This document shows positions 31,201-42,152 of a DNA stretch of 64,000 bases, one piece after another. Made by a program: the position numbers and the translations under genes. Location: assembly GCA_035502185.1 (NCBI GenBank), contig DATJUT010000103.1:1-64000 (forward strand), written 5' to 3'. Numbering within the stretch: position 1 is the stretch's first letter; each line of letters opens with the position of its first letter. This DNA comes from Gemmatimonadales bacterium (lineage in GTDB: Bacteria; Gemmatimonadota; Gemmatimonadetes; Gemmatimonadales; JACORV01). The notes under the pieces are model-generated. The model saw nothing but the letters and a program-made list of their open reading frames with translations. It did not search any database and had not been told where the DNA came from.

Positions 31201-31767
31201 CTAGTCGAGCCACACGGTGCGCTCCGCCGGATCGGAGCGCCTGCCGGGCCGAACCGCCTCGGCCGGGTAGCCGAGGCTGACGATGGCGACGATGCGGTGC
31301 GTCTCGGGCGCGCGGACCAGCTCGCGCACCGCGGGGTCGCGCATGATGCCGCCGGTGCGGACGTAGGTCCCGAGGCCTTCCGCCGTGGCGGCGACGAGGA
31401 GGTTCTCGGTCGCCATCATGGTGGCGGCGTAGTCCTCCTCCCGGCGCACGGGGTCCTCGGACTCGGCGCCCAGCACCACCACGAACGCCGGCGTACCCCG
31501 CGCCTCGCGGAAGGTCTTGTCGATGGCCTTCGCCGCCTCGGGCGCGGCCGGATCGGGGAAGCGCGTGGCGCGGTGGGCGCGCTTCCGCTCGGCGAAGCGC
31601 AGCGCCGAGGCGCCGGTCAGGACGGCGAACCGCCAGGGTTCGGTGAGCTTGTGGTTCGGTGCCCGCACGGCGGCCGCGAGGAGCCGCTCGATCACGGGGC
31701 GCGGAACCGGGTCGGGCTTGAACGCCCGGGTCGAGACCCGGGCGTTGATGGCGTCGTGCGCATCCAT
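31201..31767 (-). CDS. nitroreductase-family flavoprotein
   Basis: This 188-residue FMN-dependent NAD(P)H oxidoreductase has family features RVSTRAFKPDPVPRPVIERLLAAAVRAPNHK (FMN phosphate and dimer region), EPWRFAVLTG, MMATENLLVAATAEGLGTYVRTG, and the C-terminal basic residues. Nitroaromatic, quinone or enone reduction is possible; the natural substrate is unknown. It is divergent from the KAS III gene with an 87-base shared promoter region. Confidence 0.92.
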   Translation of the reverse strand: MDAHDAINARVSTRAFKPDPVPRPVIERLLAAAVRAPNHKLTEPWRFAVLTGASALRFAERKRAHRATRFPDPAAPEAAKAIDKTFREARGTPAFVVVLGAESEDPVRREEDYAATMMATENLLVAATAEGLGTYVRTGGIMRDPAVRELVRAPETHRIVAIVSLGYPAEAVRPGRRSDPAERTVWLD

Positions 31768-31854
31768 GACCGACAAGGTAGTCGCCGGGCCTTGTCGGCG
31801 GCATCCCGGGGCCGTACCCTTTCGGCCTCCCGCCCGAGGCAAGGGGATCGCGTC

Positions 31855-32850
31855 ATGCCGCGCACCGAGTTCATCAGCACCGGGATGTACGTGCCGGAAC
31901 GGGTCGTGAAGAACGACGAGTTCACCCAGTGGATGGACACGTCGGACGAGTGGATCCGCACCCGCACGGGCATCACGGAACGGCGGTGGGTCGCGGAGGG
32001 TCAGAGCGGGGCCGACATGGCGCTCGAGGCCACCCGGCGCGCCCTGGCGGACGCCGGCCTCAAGGCCACGGATCTCGACGCCATCATCTACTGCACCCTC
32101 TCGCCGGACTACTTCTTCCCGGGCACCGGCGTGTTCCTGCAGCGCAAGCTCGGCGTCGCCGAGATCCCGTGCCTCGACGTGCGCAACCAGTGCACCGGGT
32201 TCCTGTACGGCCTGTCGATCGCGGACGCGTGGATCCGGACGGGGCAGTACCGCCGCGTGCTGCTGGTCGGCTCCGAGGTGCATTCCACGGGCATGGACCT
32301 CACGACGCGCGGCCGGGACCTGGCGGTGCTGTTCGGCGACGGCGCGGGCGTCGCGATCCTGGGGCCCACCGAGGCCGACGGTCGCGGGGTGCTGTCCACG
32401 CACATCTTCGCCGACGGGCGCTACGCGGAGATGCTGTTCTGCGACGCGCCGGCCTCGGCCCGCCGCCCGCGGCTCTCGCAGGAGGACCTCGACTCGGCCC
32501 GCATCTACCCCCGGATGGAGGGCAAGGAGGTCTTCAAGCACGCCTCCACCCGGATGCCGGAGAGCGTGCAGCGCGCGCTCGGGGCCAACGGCCTCGCCGC
32601 GAAGGACATCAAGATCCTGATCCCGCACCAGGCCAACCTGCGCATCTCGGAGATGGTCCGGCGCCAGCTCGACCTGCGGGACGACCAGGTCTACAACAAC
32701 ATCCAGCGCTACGGCAACACGACTGCCGGCTCGATCCCGATCGCGCTGGACGAGTGTGTGCGCGCGGGGCGGCTGGCGCGCGGCGACCTGCTGCTGCTCG
32801 CCGCCTTCGGATCGGGGTTCACGTGGGGAAGTGCTGCGATCCGGTGGTAG
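31855..32850 (+). CDS. fabH: beta-ketoacyl-ACP synthase III family enzyme
   Basis: This 331-residue thiolase-fold condensing enzyme starts fatty-acid synthesis from acyl-CoA and malonyl-ACP, or a related condensation. The catalytic triad is intact: Cys113 in RNQCTGFLYG, His258 in IPHQANLR, and Asn288 in YGNTTAGSIP. The N-terminus has SDEWIRTRTGITERRW. It stands alone without fab genes. A specialised role such as OleA-like or secondary-metabolite priming cannot be excluded. The start is the first ATG giving the family N-terminus. A heptad array follows. Confidence 0.93.
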   Translation: MPRTEFISTGMYVPERVVKNDEFTQWMDTSDEWIRTRTGITERRWVAEGQSGADMALEATRRALADAGLKATDLDAIIYCTLSPDYFFPGTGVFLQRKLGVAEIPCLDVRNQCTGFLYGLSIADAWIRTGQYRRVLLVGSEVHSTGMDLTTRGRDLAVLFGDGAGVAILGPTEADGRGVLSTHIFADGRYAEMLFCDAPASARRPRLSQEDLDSARIYPRMEGKEVFKHASTRMPESVQRALGANGLAAKDIKILIPHQANLRISEMVRRQLDLRDDQVYNNIQRYGNTTAGSIPIALDECVRAGRLARGDLLLLAAFGSGFTWGSAAIRW

Positions 32851-32854
32851 GGCC

Positions 32855-32990
32855 GTGAGAGGTGAGAAGTGAGACGCGCAGATGAGAAGTGAGAGGCAGG
32901 AACGTGAGAAGTGAGAGGCGCCGCCTCACCCCTCACGCTCCTGCCTCTCACCTCTCACTCCCCCTCACCCCTCACCTCTCACTTCTCACC
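32855..32990. repeat. facing GTGAGAA heptad arrays between convergent genes
   Basis: The plus-strand purine arm (32855-32920) has GTGAGAG, GTGAGAA, GTGAGAC and related units. The complementary pyrimidine arm runs to 32990. The block around GAGAGGCAGGAACG pairs with a near-perfect partner at about 32935-32949. The right end is coding: the last six codons, including the stop, of the minus-strand phosphoesterase are made of these heptads. Confidence 0.88.
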
Positions 32991-35368
32991 ATCATCACGC
33001 TGTGCCTCGGCGCGGGCATCGGACTCTGCCGTACCGACCCCCATATCTCCCGGTTCAGCACGTTCTCGTCGGCCATGTCGGGCCGCCGGAAGACGCGCGG
33101 GTCGAGACTCGAGTGGGCGCGCGGCGGGTTCACCTCCCCGAGCGGCCAGCGCGAGGGCAGGGCGGTCCACGCGGAGCTGTCGGCCTCGGTGGTGAAGGCG
33201 GGGTAGAGAGGCCCCGCGGCCGCGTCGTACTGGCTCATCGGGGAAAGCCCCAGGATCAGCTCGATGGTGCGCAGCACCGACGCGGTCGTGTAGAACGTGC
33301 TGTCCACCATGCCGCGCCGCGTCCACGGGCTCGCCACCAGCAGAGGTGAGCGGTGGGCATCCACGTGGTCGGGACCGTTCTGCGCGTCGTCCTCCAGCAC
33401 GAACACCGCCGTCCGACTCCAGAACCGCGAGCGGGAGAGCGCCTCGACCAGGCGGCCGAGGGCCCGGTCGTTCTCGGCGACCATCGAGCGCGGCGTCGGC
33501 CGCCCCGGCTGCCGCCCGTAGGTGTGGTCCTGCGGGAGGTCCAGGATCATCAGCTGCGGCAGCGTGTCGCCGGCTTCGGCGGCCGCCAGCTCGCGCAGGA
33601 ACTCGTCCACCCGGACGCTGTCGGGCACCGCCAGGTCCCATCCGACGTAGCGTGGGTCGGTCATCCGCTCCAGCCCCTTGTCGTCCGCGCGGGCGCGGCC
33701 GGCGGCACTGTCCCACTGGGTCATCTCGCCGTAGTTGCGCACCGTCACGCCCGCGCGGCGCGCGTCGTCCCACAGGTAGCCGGCCAGCGGGTCGAGCACG
33801 GGGAGCCCGGCGAGAAAGTCCCAGTCGCGGCGGCCGCTGTAGTTGGCGGGCCAGGTCTTCTCGACGTAGTCGCCCGCGTAGGCGGCGTCCGACCACATGT
33901 GGCCGTCGGCGCTCACGTCGCCGTTCACGTAGAAGTTGTCGAACAGCACGAACCGCCGCGCGAGGGCGTGGGCGTTGGGCGTCACGCTGTCGCCGAAGAT
34001 GGCGAGGCGCGGGTCGCCGTCGCCGCGCGGATCGTCGCCCAGCACCTGGTCGTAGGTGCGGTTCTCGCGGATCACGTACACCACGTGGCGGATCGGCGTC
34101 GAGTCGCCCGCGGCCCCGGGGATGGGCGAGCGCGCCGGCCACGGTGAGCGGGCCAGGAGCGCGTCGCGGTAGGGCGAGTTGGCCAGGACCTGGCGCGTGT
34201 AGCGGCCCAGCGTGGCCGCGTCGGGCACCGGGACGCGCGATACGCTGCCCACCAGCAGCGCGGCGATGTACTGGCCGGGCCTGGAGCCCGGCGCGGTCGG
34301 CCCCTGCGGGTTCGGTCCCGCCCCGGTGCCCTTGCCGTTCGCGACGTACAGCGTGCGGCCGTTGGCCGCGACGGCGACCGCCGTCGGGTACCAGGCCGTC
34401 GGGATGAGGCCGACGACGCGGGCCCCGTCCTCGGTGAGGTCCACCACGGCGACGGCATTGTTGTCGCCGTTCGCCACGTACAGCCGGCGCCCGCCGGGGG
34501 CGAGCGCGAGGGCGTCGGGCCCGCTGCCGTGCGGCGCCCGCGCGGTGAGGCCCAGGGCGATGGTGGCCTCGACCCGTCCCTCGCGCAGGTCCACGACCGA
34601 CACCTCGTCCGCGGCGGCGTGGGCGACGTACAGCGTCCGGCCGTCGCGGGAGATCGCGAGCGCCGACGGACGCGGCGGCACCGCGATCGCGGCGCGCGGC
34701 GTCAGCGTGCCGCCGGCGACGCCGTAGACGCTGACGGTGCTGTCGCCCCAGTTGGAGACGTAGGCCGTGCGGCCGTCGGGCGCGAACAGCGCGGTGTAGG
34801 GGTGGCTGCCGGTGCTCGCGGCGGCCGCCCGCTTGAGCGGCGCCGCGTCGAGCAGGTAGACCGAGTCGCTCAGGTTCCCCACCACGGCCAGCTGAGTGCC
34901 GTCCGGCGCCAGCGCCAGCCCCGCCGCGAACAGCGCGACGCCCGAGTCGGCGAGCACGACGCTGTCGGCGCGCGCCCATCGCCCGCCGCTCTCCGCCAGC
35001 CGCCACACCCGGTTGGTGGTGCCGCCCGAGACGAACGCGTCACCGCTGCGGCGGACGGCGAGCCCGAGCCAGGCCGCGCTCAGCGGGACCGAGTCGGTCA
35101 CCACCCACCGGGCCGGGTCGATCACCACGAAGCGGTTCTCGCTGTAGCCGCTCGTGAGCGCGAGCACCCGGCCGTCGGGGTGGACGGCCAGGGCGAGCGG
35201 CAGGGTGCCCACGTCGAGCGCGCGGCCCGCGGGGCTGATGCGCCAGCCGTCGGCCAGCAGCGTGGTGCCGTCGGCCTGGCGGCCGGGCCGCAGCCGGCCC
35301 CGGGCGGCGAACGCGGCGGCGGCGACGGCGAGGAGGCATACGGCGAGGACGGCGAGGCGTGGACGCAT
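32972..35368 (-). CDS. YVTN beta-propeller plus phosphoesterase protein, exported
   Basis: This is a 798-residue two-domain protein. A signal or anchor covers about 3-20. A seven-bladed YVTN/NHL-type propeller (about 45-365) has repeated blades such as PDGRTAYVSNWGDSTVSVY and RDGRTLYVAHAAADEVSVVDL. A phosphoesterase/acid-phosphatase domain (PlcC-like) runs from about 430 with VVYVIRENRTYDQVLGD, NFYVNGDVSADGHMWSDAAY, ILDLPQDHTYG and VFVLEDDAQNGPDHVDAHRSP. The family acts on phosphate esters in the periplasm or outside. The C-terminal end RHSVMMVRSER is encoded by the heptad repeat. It is divergent from transketolase. Confidence 0.88.
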   Translation of the reverse strand: MRPRLAVLAVCLLAVAAAAFAARGRLRPGRQADGTTLLADGWRISPAGRALDVGTLPLALAVHPDGRVLALTSGYSENRFVVIDPARWVVTDSVPLSAAWLGLAVRRSGDAFVSGGTTNRVWRLAESGGRWARADSVVLADSGVALFAAGLALAPDGTQLAVVGNLSDSVYLLDAAPLKRAAAASTGSHPYTALFAPDGRTAYVSNWGDSTVSVYGVAGGTLTPRAAIAVPPRPSALAISRDGRTLYVAHAAADEVSVVDLREGRVEATIALGLTARAPHGSGPDALALAPGGRRLYVANGDNNAVAVVDLTEDGARVVGLIPTAWYPTAVAVAANGRTLYVANGKGTGAGPNPQGPTAPGSRPGQYIAALLVGSVSRVPVPDAATLGRYTRQVLANSPYRDALLARSPWPARSPIPGAAGDSTPIRHVVYVIRENRTYDQVLGDDPRGDGDPRLAIFGDSVTPNAHALARRFVLFDNFYVNGDVSADGHMWSDAAYAGDYVEKTWPANYSGRRDWDFLAGLPVLDPLAGYLWDDARRAGVTVRNYGEMTQWDSAAGRARADDKGLERMTDPRYVGWDLAVPDSVRVDEFLRELAAAEAGDTLPQLMILDLPQDHTYGRQPGRPTPRSMVAENDRALGRLVEALSRSRFWSRTAVFVLEDDAQNGPDHVDAHRSPLLVASPWTRRGMVDSTFYTTASVLRTIELILGLSPMSQYDAAAGPLYPAFTTEADSSAWTALPSRWPLGEVNPPRAHSSLDPRVFRRPDMADENVLNREIWGSVRQSPMPAPRHSVMMVRSER

Positions 35369-35408
35369 GGGTTCGCATCGGGATGAAGGGAGCGTAAATT
35401 GATCAGGC

Positions 35409-37448
35409 ATGACCCCTTCCGACAAGATGGGCACGCAGGATCTCGACCTGCTGTGCATCAACACCATCCGCACGCTCGCCATGGATGCGGTGCAGCAGGC
35501 CAACTCGGGACATCCCGGGACGCCGATGGCGCTCGCGCCGCTGGCCTACGTGCTGTACACCCGGCACCTCCGGCACAGCCCCGCGCACCCCGACTGGCCC
35601 GACCGCGACCGCTTCGTGCTCTCGTGCGGTCACGCGTCCATGCTGCTGTACGCGACGCTGCACCTCGCCGGGTACGACCTCTCGCTGCACGACCTGCAGC
35701 AGTTCCGCCAGTGGGGCAGCCGCACGCCGGGCCACCCGGAGCACGGGCTGGCGCCGGGCGTGGAGACGACGACGGGACCGCTGGGACAGGGGTTCGCGAA
35801 CGGGGTCGGCCTGGCGATCGCCGCGGCGCACCTGGCGGCGCGCTTCAACCGCCCGGGTCACGAGATCGTGAACCACTGGACCTACGCGTTCGCGAGCGAC
35901 GGCGACCTGATGGAGGGGATCTCGCACGAAGCGGCGTCGCTGGCCGGGCACCTGAAGCTCGGCAGGCTGATCTACTGCTACGACGACAACCACATCACCA
36001 TCGAGGGCAAGACCGACCTCGCCTTCAGCGAGGACGTGGCGCAGCGGTTCGCGGGATACGGCTGGCACGTCCAGCGCGTGGCCGACGGCAACGATCTCGC
36101 GGCCCTCGACGCGGCCCTCGCGGCCGCCAGGGCGGAGCCCGCGCGCCCCTCGCTCGTCATCGTGCGCACCCACATCGCCTGGGGCAGTCCGCACAAGCAG
36201 GACACCGCGGAGGCGCACGGCGCGCCGCTGGGCGCCGAGGAGGTCGCGCTGACCAAGGCCGCCTACGGCTGGCCGGCCCAGCCGCCGTTCCTCGTGCCCG
36301 ACGCGGCGAAAGCGCACGTCGGCCGCTGCGTCGAGCGGGGCGCGGCGCTGGAGCAGGAGTGGCGCGGGCGGCTGGCCGCGTACGAGCGCGCGTACCCGGA
36401 CCTCGCGGCGCAGTACCGCACCGAGCTGGCCGGGGAGCTGGCCGCGGGCTGGGATCGCGCGCTGCCGTCGTTCACGGCGGCGGACGGCGCCCAGGCGACG
36501 CGCCAGTGGTCGTCGAAGGTGTTGAACGCGCTCGCCCCGGTGGTGCCGAGCCTGGTGGGCGGCGCGGCCGACCTGTCGCCGTCGACCAACACGGTGCTCA
36601 AGGACGCCGGCGACCTCGAGGCCGGCGGGTACGGCGCGCGGAACATGCACTTCGGGATCCGGGAGCACGCCATGGGCGGGATCCTGAACGGCATGGCGCT
36701 GCACGGCGGCGTCCGGCCCTACGGCGCCACGTTCCTGGTCTTCTCCGACTACATGCGCCCCGCGATCCGCCTCGCCGCGCTGATGGGGCTGCCAGTCGTC
36801 TACGTGTTCACCCACGACAGCGTGGGCCTGGGCGAGGACGGACCGACGCACCAGCCCGTCGAGCACCTGGCGGCGCTGCGCGCGATTCCGAACCTGACCG
36901 TGATCCGGCCCGCCGACGGCCCGGAGACGGCGCAGGCCTGGCGGGCGGCGCTGCTCCACCGCCACGGGCCCACCGCCCTCGTGCTCACCCGCCAGAAGGT
37001 GCCGGTGATCGACCGCGCGCGCTTCGCGCCGGCCGACGGCCTGCTGCGGGGCGCGTACGTGCTGGCGGAGGCGGGCGGCGGGACGCCGCGCGTGGTGCTC
37101 ATCGCGAGCGGCTCGGAGGTGGGCCTGTGCCTCGCGGCCCGCGACCTGCTCGAGGCCGAGCGGGTGCCGACCCGGGTCGTGAGCGCGCCGAGCCTGGAGG
37201 CGTTCGCCCGTCAGGAGGCGGCGTACCGCGACGCCGTGCTGCCGCCCGCCGTGCGCGCGCGCGTGGCCGTCGAGGCCGCCTCGCCGTTCGGCTGGCACCG
37301 CTGGGTCGGAACCGACGGCGAGGTGCTGGGTATCGACCGCTTCGGCGCCTCGGCCCCCTTCGAGCGGATCTTCCAGGAGTTCGGCTTCACCGCGGCGCAC
37401 GTCGCCGAGCGCGCCCGCGCCGCGGTGGCGCGCGCGGCCGGAGCGTGA
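35409..37448 (+). CDS. tkt: transketolase
   Basis: This 679-residue TPP enzyme transfers two-carbon ketol units in the pentose-phosphate and Calvin-type pathways. [28 protein letters not shown] and [17 protein letters not shown] are substrate and cofactor loops. The TPP-Mg motif is [20 protein letters not shown] with [35 protein letters not shown] and [20 protein letters not shown] mark the C-terminal half. A TAAATT box lies 8 bases before the ATG. It is followed after 7 bases by the Tal-Pgi fusion, so both form an operon. Confidence 0.97.
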   Translation: MTPSDKMGTQDLDLLCINTIRTLAMDAVQQANSGHPGTPMALAPLAYVLYTRHLRHSPAHPDWPDRDRFVLSCGHASMLLYATLHLAGYDLSLHDLQQFRQWGSRTPGHPEHGLAPGVETTTGPLGQGFANGVGLAIAAAHLAARFNRPGHEIVNHWTYAFASDGDLMEGISHEAASLAGHLKLGRLIYCYDDNHITIEGKTDLAFSEDVAQRFAGYGWHVQRVADGNDLAALDAALAAARAEPARPSLVIVRTHIAWGSPHKQDTAEAHGAPLGAEEVALTKAAYGWPAQPPFLVPDAAKAHVGRCVERGAALEQEWRGRLAAYERAYPDLAAQYRTELAGELAAGWDRALPSFTAADGAQATRQWSSKVLNALAPVVPSLVGGAADLSPSTNTVLKDAGDLEAGGYGARNMHFGIREHAMGGILNGMALHGGVRPYGATFLVFSDYMRPAIRLAALMGLPVVYVFTHDSVGLGEDGPTHQPVEHLAALRAIPNLTVIRPADGPETAQAWRAALLHRHGPTALVLTRQKVPVIDRARFAPADGLLRGAYVLAEAGGGTPRVVLIASGSEVGLCLAARDLLEAERVPTRVVSAPSLEAFARQEAAYRDAVLPPAVRARVAVEAASPFGWHRWVGTDGEVLGIDRFGASAPFERIFQEFGFTAAHVAERARAAVARAAGA

Positions 37449-37455
37449 AAGGGCG

Positions 37456-40236
37456 ATGACCATGAACCCGATCCAGGCGCTCGAGCAGCTCGGGCAAAGC
37501 GTATGGCTGGACACGATCGACCGCGAGCTGCTCACGTCGGGCGGCCTGCGGCGGCTGATCGCGGACGAAGGGGTGCGGGGCGTCACGACCAACCCGACGA
37601 TCTTCGAGCAGGCCATCGCGCACGGCACCGCGTACGACGGGGCCATCGCCGCGCTGGCCGCGGTGCGGCAGGACAGCGCGGCGCTGTTCGAATCGCTCGC
37701 GGTCGCCGACGTGGCCGAGGCGGCCGACCAGCTGCGGCCGGTGTACGACGCGGCGGGCGGCAACGACGGCTTCGTGTCCATCGAGGTCGCGCCGACCCGC
37801 GCGTTCGACACGGCCGCCACGATCGCGGAGGGGCGCCGGCTGTGGACCCGGGTGGACCGGCCGAACGTGATGGTGAAGGTGCCCGGGACGGTGGAGGGCC
37901 TGCCGGCCATCGAGCAACTGATCGCCGACGGCGTGAACGTGAACATCACGCTGCTGTTCTCGGTGGACATGTACCGACGCGTCATCGACGCGTATTTCAC
38001 GGGGCTCGAGCGCCGGGTGCAGGCCGGCGAGCGGCTGGCCCGGCTCCGCTCGGTGGCGAGCTTCTTCGTGAGCCGGGTCGACGGCGAGGCCGACAAGCGG
38101 CTGGCGGCGCTGGCCGCCGCGGCGAAGGATCCGGCGGAGCGGCGCCGGATCGAGGGGTTGCTGGGCCGGGCGGCGGTGGCGAACGCGAAGCTCGCCTACG
38201 AGGCCTTCCAGGCGTCGATCGCCTCGCCGCGGTTCCAGGCGCTCCGCGCGCGCGGCGCCGCGGTGCAGCGCCCCCTGTGGGCGAGCACCAGCACCAAGAA
38301 CCCCGACTATCCCGACACGTTGTACGTGGACGACCTCATCGGGCCGGACACCGTCAACACGATGCCGCTCGTGACCCTGCGCGCGTTCGCCGATCACGGC
38401 CGGGCCGAGCGGACGGTGGATCGCGGGCTGGACGAAGCGCGCGCGGCGCTCGGGGCGATCGAAGCGAGCGGCGTCAAGCTGAAGGACGTGACCGACCTGC
38501 TGGTGGTGGACGGCGTGAAGAAGTTCGCCGATTCCTACCACGCCCTGCTCGGCTCGCTCGAAGCCAAGCGCGACGCGCTGCTCGCCAGCCGGCCGGTGCG
38601 CGCCTCGCGCCGGTTGGCCGCCTTCGACGACGACGTGGCGGGTCTGGTGAAGCGGGACGCCGCCGAGCGCACCCGGCGCCTGGTCGCCCGCGACCCGGGG
38701 CTGTGGTCGGACGAGCCCGCGGCGCGGCGCGAGATCGCGGAGCGGCTGGGCTGGCTCGACCTCCCGCGGGCGATGGCGGACTGCGTGAGCGATCTCGCGG
38801 AGTTCACGGCGGGCGTGCGGCGCGACGGCTTCACCCGCGTCGTGCTGCTCGGGATGGGCGGCTCGAGCCTCGCGCCGGAGACCTTCGGCCGCGTGTTCGG
38901 GGCGGCGGCCGGCCATCCGTCGCTGGCGGTGCTCGACTCGACCGACCCCGCGTACATCGCGCGGATCGAGCGGGCGGCGCCCCTGGAACGCACCTTCTTC
39001 CTGGTGTCCAGCAAGTCGGGCACCACGCTCGAGACCAGCGACCTGTTCGCCTGGTTCTGGGAGCGCACCGGCGCGCGGGGCGCCCAGTTCGCCGCCATCA
39101 CCGATCCGGGGACGCCGCTCGCGGCGCTCGGGCGGGAGCGCAAGCTGCGGCGCGTGTTCGAGGCGCGGTCCGACGTCGGCGGCCGCTACAGCGCGTTGTC
39201 GCACTTCGGCCTCGTGCCGGCGTCGCTGCTCGGCGTCGACCTCGCGACGCTGCTCGCGCGCGCGGCGCGGATGGCGGACGCCTGCCTCGGCACGTCCGGC
39301 GCCGACCCCGGCCCGGGCGCTCGGCTCGGCGCGGCCCTGGCGGCGGCGTGGGAGGACGGGCGCGACAAGGTGACGATCGCGACCGGCGCGGGGCTCGAGG
39401 CGTTCGGCCCGTGGGTCGAGCAGCTCCTGGCCGAGAGCACCGGGAAGCACGGCAAGGGACTCGTCCCGGTGGTCGGGGAGCCGCTGGCGCCGCCGTCCGC
39501 CTACGGGCCCGACCGCCTGTTCGTCGCGCTCCAGCTCGCGGGCGCGCCGGAGCCTCGGCTGGCCCAGTCCCTCGCCGACCTCGAGGGCGCGGGCCATCCG
39601 GTGGTGCGGCTGTCGCTGGCGGACCGGCTCGACCTGGGTGCGGAGTTCTACCGCTGGGAGGTGGCCACCGCGCTGGCCGGCTCGTGGATGGGCATCAACG
39701 CGTTCGACCAGCCCAACGTGGCGGAGAGCAAGGACAACACCGGCCGCGTGCTCCAGCAGCTGGTCGCGGGCGCGACGCCGAGCGCACCGCCGCCCGCCGA
39801 GGACGCGCACCTGGGCGACGCGCTGGCCCGCTGGCTGGCCGGGATCGGGGGCAGCGACTACGCGGCGCTGCTGGCGTACCTGCCGCCCTCGGCCGAGCAC
39901 GACGCGGACCTGACGGCGATGCGGGTCGCGATCCGCGACGCGCTGGGCGTGGCGACGACGGCGGCGTACGGGCCGCGCTACCTGCATTCCACCGGCCAGT
40001 TGCACAAGGGCGGGCCGTCGTCCGGCGCGTTCCTCGCGGTCGAGAGCGGCGACGGCCCCGAGCTGCGCGTTCCGGGGCGCAACTACGCGTTCGCGACGCT
40101 GGAGCTGGCCCAGGCCCTCGGGGATCTCGTGGCGCTCGAGCGGCGCGGGCGGCCGGTGGTCAGGATCCGGGTGGGTCCCGGCGGGTTGGGCGCGGTGCGG
40201 GCGGCGGTGGAGCGGGCGGCGCGCGCGGGGCGGTGA
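37456..40236 (+). CDS. bifunctional transaldolase / glucose-6-phosphate isomerase
   Basis: This is a 926-residue fusion. Residues about 1-370 are a TalB/TalC-type transaldolase with [11 protein letters not shown], the Schiff-base Lys141 in NVMVKVPGT, and [22 protein letters not shown]. Residues about 395-926 are a phosphoglucose isomerase with [32 protein letters not shown], the catalytic Glu region [15 protein letters not shown], and the final active-site Lys in [15 protein letters not shown]. Such fusions are known in actinobacteria and others. Together with tkt upstream it links glycolysis and the pentose-phosphate pathway. Confidence 0.96.
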   Translation: MTMNPIQALEQLGQSVWLDTIDRELLTSGGLRRLIADEGVRGVTTNPTIFEQAIAHGTAYDGAIAALAAVRQDSAALFESLAVADVAEAADQLRPVYDAAGGNDGFVSIEVAPTRAFDTAATIAEGRRLWTRVDRPNVMVKVPGTVEGLPAIEQLIADGVNVNITLLFSVDMYRRVIDAYFTGLERRVQAGERLARLRSVASFFVSRVDGEADKRLAALAAAAKDPAERRRIEGLLGRAAVANAKLAYEAFQASIASPRFQALRARGAAVQRPLWASTSTKNPDYPDTLYVDDLIGPDTVNTMPLVTLRAFADHGRAERTVDRGLDEARAALGAIEASGVKLKDVTDLLVVDGVKKFADSYHALLGSLEAKRDALLASRPVRASRRLAAFDDDVAGLVKRDAAERTRRLVARDPGLWSDEPAARREIAERLGWLDLPRAMADCVSDLAEFTAGVRRDGFTRVVLLGMGGSSLAPETFGRVFGAAAGHPSLAVLDSTDPAYIARIERAAPLERTFFLVSSKSGTTLETSDLFAWFWERTGARGAQFAAITDPGTPLAALGRERKLRRVFEARSDVGGRYSALSHFGLVPASLLGVDLATLLARAARMADACLGTSGADPGPGARLGAALAAAWEDGRDKVTIATGAGLEAFGPWVEQLLAESTGKHGKGLVPVVGEPLAPPSAYGPDRLFVALQLAGAPEPRLAQSLADLEGAGHPVVRLSLADRLDLGAEFYRWEVATALAGSWMGINAFDQPNVAESKDNTGRVLQQLVAGATPSAPPPAEDAHLGDALARWLAGIGGSDYAALLAYLPPSAEHDADLTAMRVAIRDALGVATTAAYGPRYLHSTGQLHKGGPSSGAFLAVESGDGPELRVPGRNYAFATLELAQALGDLVALERRGRPVVRIRVGPGGLGAVRAAVERAARAGR

Positions 40237-40242
40237 CGCCGC

Positions 40243-42144
40243 TCACGCCACGGCGGCGCTCGCCTGCGGTCCCTCGATCGGGAGCTCGATCCAGAAGGTG
40301 CTGCCGCGGCCCGGCGTCGATTCCACGCCGATGACGCCGCCGTGCATCTCCACGAAGCGCTTCGACAGGGCGAGGCCGAGCCCGGTGCCCTCGAAGCGGC
40401 GGCTGAACGTCCCGTCCACCTGGCTGAACTCGGTGAACAGCCGGGGCAGGTCCTCCTTGGCGATGCCGATCCCGCTGTCGGTGACCGAGATCCAGACCGC
40501 CTCGCGCTCGACCTTCCGGCCGCCCGGCACCGGGAGCGTGGTCCGGCGCTGACCGGCGTGGACCGTCACGTGGCCGCCGGCCGCCGTGAACTTCACGGCG
40601 TTCGAGAGCAGGTTGAACAGGATCTGGCGCACCCGCATCTCGTCGGCGTTGACGAGCAGCGGGGCGTCCCCCAGCTCCAGCGTCACCTTGTGGCCCTTGG
40701 TCCGGATGAGGCTCTCCATCCCGGTGATCACGTCGCCGATGAGCGAGCGCACGTCGGCCTGCATGAGGTGCAGGTCCATCCGTCCGGCGTCCACCTTCGA
40801 GAGATCGAGCACGTCGTTCACCAGTCCGAGCAGGTGACGGCCGTTGCGGGCGACGGTCTCGAGGGCGTCGCGCTGCTGCTCCGAGAGCTGGCCCAGGGCG
40901 CCGATGAGCAGCATCTCCGAGAACCCGATCACCGAGTTGAGCGGCGTGCGGAGCTCGTGCGACATGTTGGCCAGGAACTGCGCCTTCATCCGGTTGGCGC
41001 GCTCGAGCTCGCCGATCTTGACCGCGAGCTCGCGGCTGGTCTCCTCGGTGGAGCGGTAGAGCCGCGCGTTGGAGACGGCCACCGCCAGCTCGGAGGCGAC
41101 CTCCTGGACCAGGCCGACCTCCTCCGGCCGCCAGTGGCGCGCGATGCCGACCTGATGGAAGCCGGCCACGCCGATCGCCTCGCCGCGGAGCACGATCGGG
41201 GTCACCAGGAGCGCGAGCGGCGCGTCCGCGTCCGGGCCGGTGGCCGCGACGCCCTCGGCCGACCGCGCATCGGGCAGCGCGATGGAGCGGCGCTCCCGCA
41301 TCGCGGTGATGAGGACCGGCTGGGTGAAGTCGGCGCGGGCTCCGGTGGAGGCCACCTCCGGCTCGTGCCACTCGCTGGCAGGCGGGAGCAGGTCGTTGCC
41401 GCGCCGCAGCCGCACGAAGCAGCGCGACGCGCCGAGGGCCGCGCCCATCTCGCGCACCGCCGCGTCGAGCGTGGTCTGCAGGTCGAGGGACTGCCGGATG
41501 CGGCTGTTCACGGCGTTGAGGAGCTCGGCCCGCCGCTCGCGGTCGGCGAGCTCGCCCACCGCCCGGATGCTCTCCAGCACCAGGCCGGTGTGGTCGGCCA
41601 GGTTGCGCAGCAGGTCGACGTCCTGCTCGCCGAGCACGCGGTCGTCGTGCGGGTTGTCCACGCCGAGCGCGCCGACGCACCGGCCGCGCACCAGGAGCGG
41701 CAGGGCGACCGCGCGCCGCAGCGTCACGCGCTCGTGCGGCGAGCGGAACCGGCGCTGGTCCGTGGCCGGGTCGTTCACCAGCAGCGTCTGGGCGTGCCCG
41801 ACCACCCAGCCGGAGGTGGTCGCGTCCAGCGGGATGGCCGACCCCACCAGGGCGGCGAGCGGCCCGGTCGCGGCTTCGAGCACCAGGTGCTCACCCTCGG
41901 GGTCGAGCAGCGCGACGTGCCCCATGTCGGCCCGGAGGAACCGCGCGGCCGCCTCCGCCACCAGCCGCAGCACGCCGCGGCGGTTGCGCTCGGTGAGCAG
42001 CACGCGATTGATCTGGTTGACCGCGTCCAGCCGGGCGATCGCGCGCTCGAGCCTGGACCGTGCCGACAGGGAGCGCACCAGCAGCAGCGCCGCGCCGGCG
42101 AGGCCGGCCGCGAGGACGCCGACCAGCGTGACGGACGTCGTCAC
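40243..42144 (-). CDS. membrane-anchored hybrid GAF sensor histidine kinase
   Basis: This 633-residue kinase has one N-terminal membrane helix (about 4-22). Two GAF domains follow (about 40-185 and 200-355, the first with LGVDNPHDDRVLGEQDVDLLRNLADH). HisKA has the phospho-acceptor His in NMSHELRTPLNSVIGFSEML, and the HATPase_c domain has NLLSNAVKF (N box), VTDSGIGI (G1) and EGTGLGLALSKRFVE (G2). The GTG start at 42144 lies 8 bases after the response-regulator stop, so the two form a two-component pair. It lacks an own receiver domain. Confidence 0.93.
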   Translation of the reverse strand: MTTSVTLVGVLAAGLAGAALLLVRSLSARSRLERAIARLDAVNQINRVLLTERNRRGVLRLVAEAAARFLRADMGHVALLDPEGEHLVLEAATGPLAALVGSAIPLDATTSGWVVGHAQTLLVNDPATDQRRFRSPHERVTLRRAVALPLLVRGRCVGALGVDNPHDDRVLGEQDVDLLRNLADHTGLVLESIRAVGELADRERRAELLNAVNSRIRQSLDLQTTLDAAVREMGAALGASRCFVRLRRGNDLLPPASEWHEPEVASTGARADFTQPVLITAMRERRSIALPDARSAEGVAATGPDADAPLALLVTPIVLRGEAIGVAGFHQVGIARHWRPEEVGLVQEVASELAVAVSNARLYRSTEETSRELAVKIGELERANRMKAQFLANMSHELRTPLNSVIGFSEMLLIGALGQLSEQQRDALETVARNGRHLLGLVNDVLDLSKVDAGRMDLHLMQADVRSLIGDVITGMESLIRTKGHKVTLELGDAPLLVNADEMRVRQILFNLLSNAVKFTAAGGHVTVHAGQRRTTLPVPGGRKVEREAVWISVTDSGIGIAKEDLPRLFTEFSQVDGTFSRRFEGTGLGLALSKRFVEMHGGVIGVESTPGRGSTFWIELPIEGPQASAAVA

Positions 42145-42152
42145 GGCGGGGC

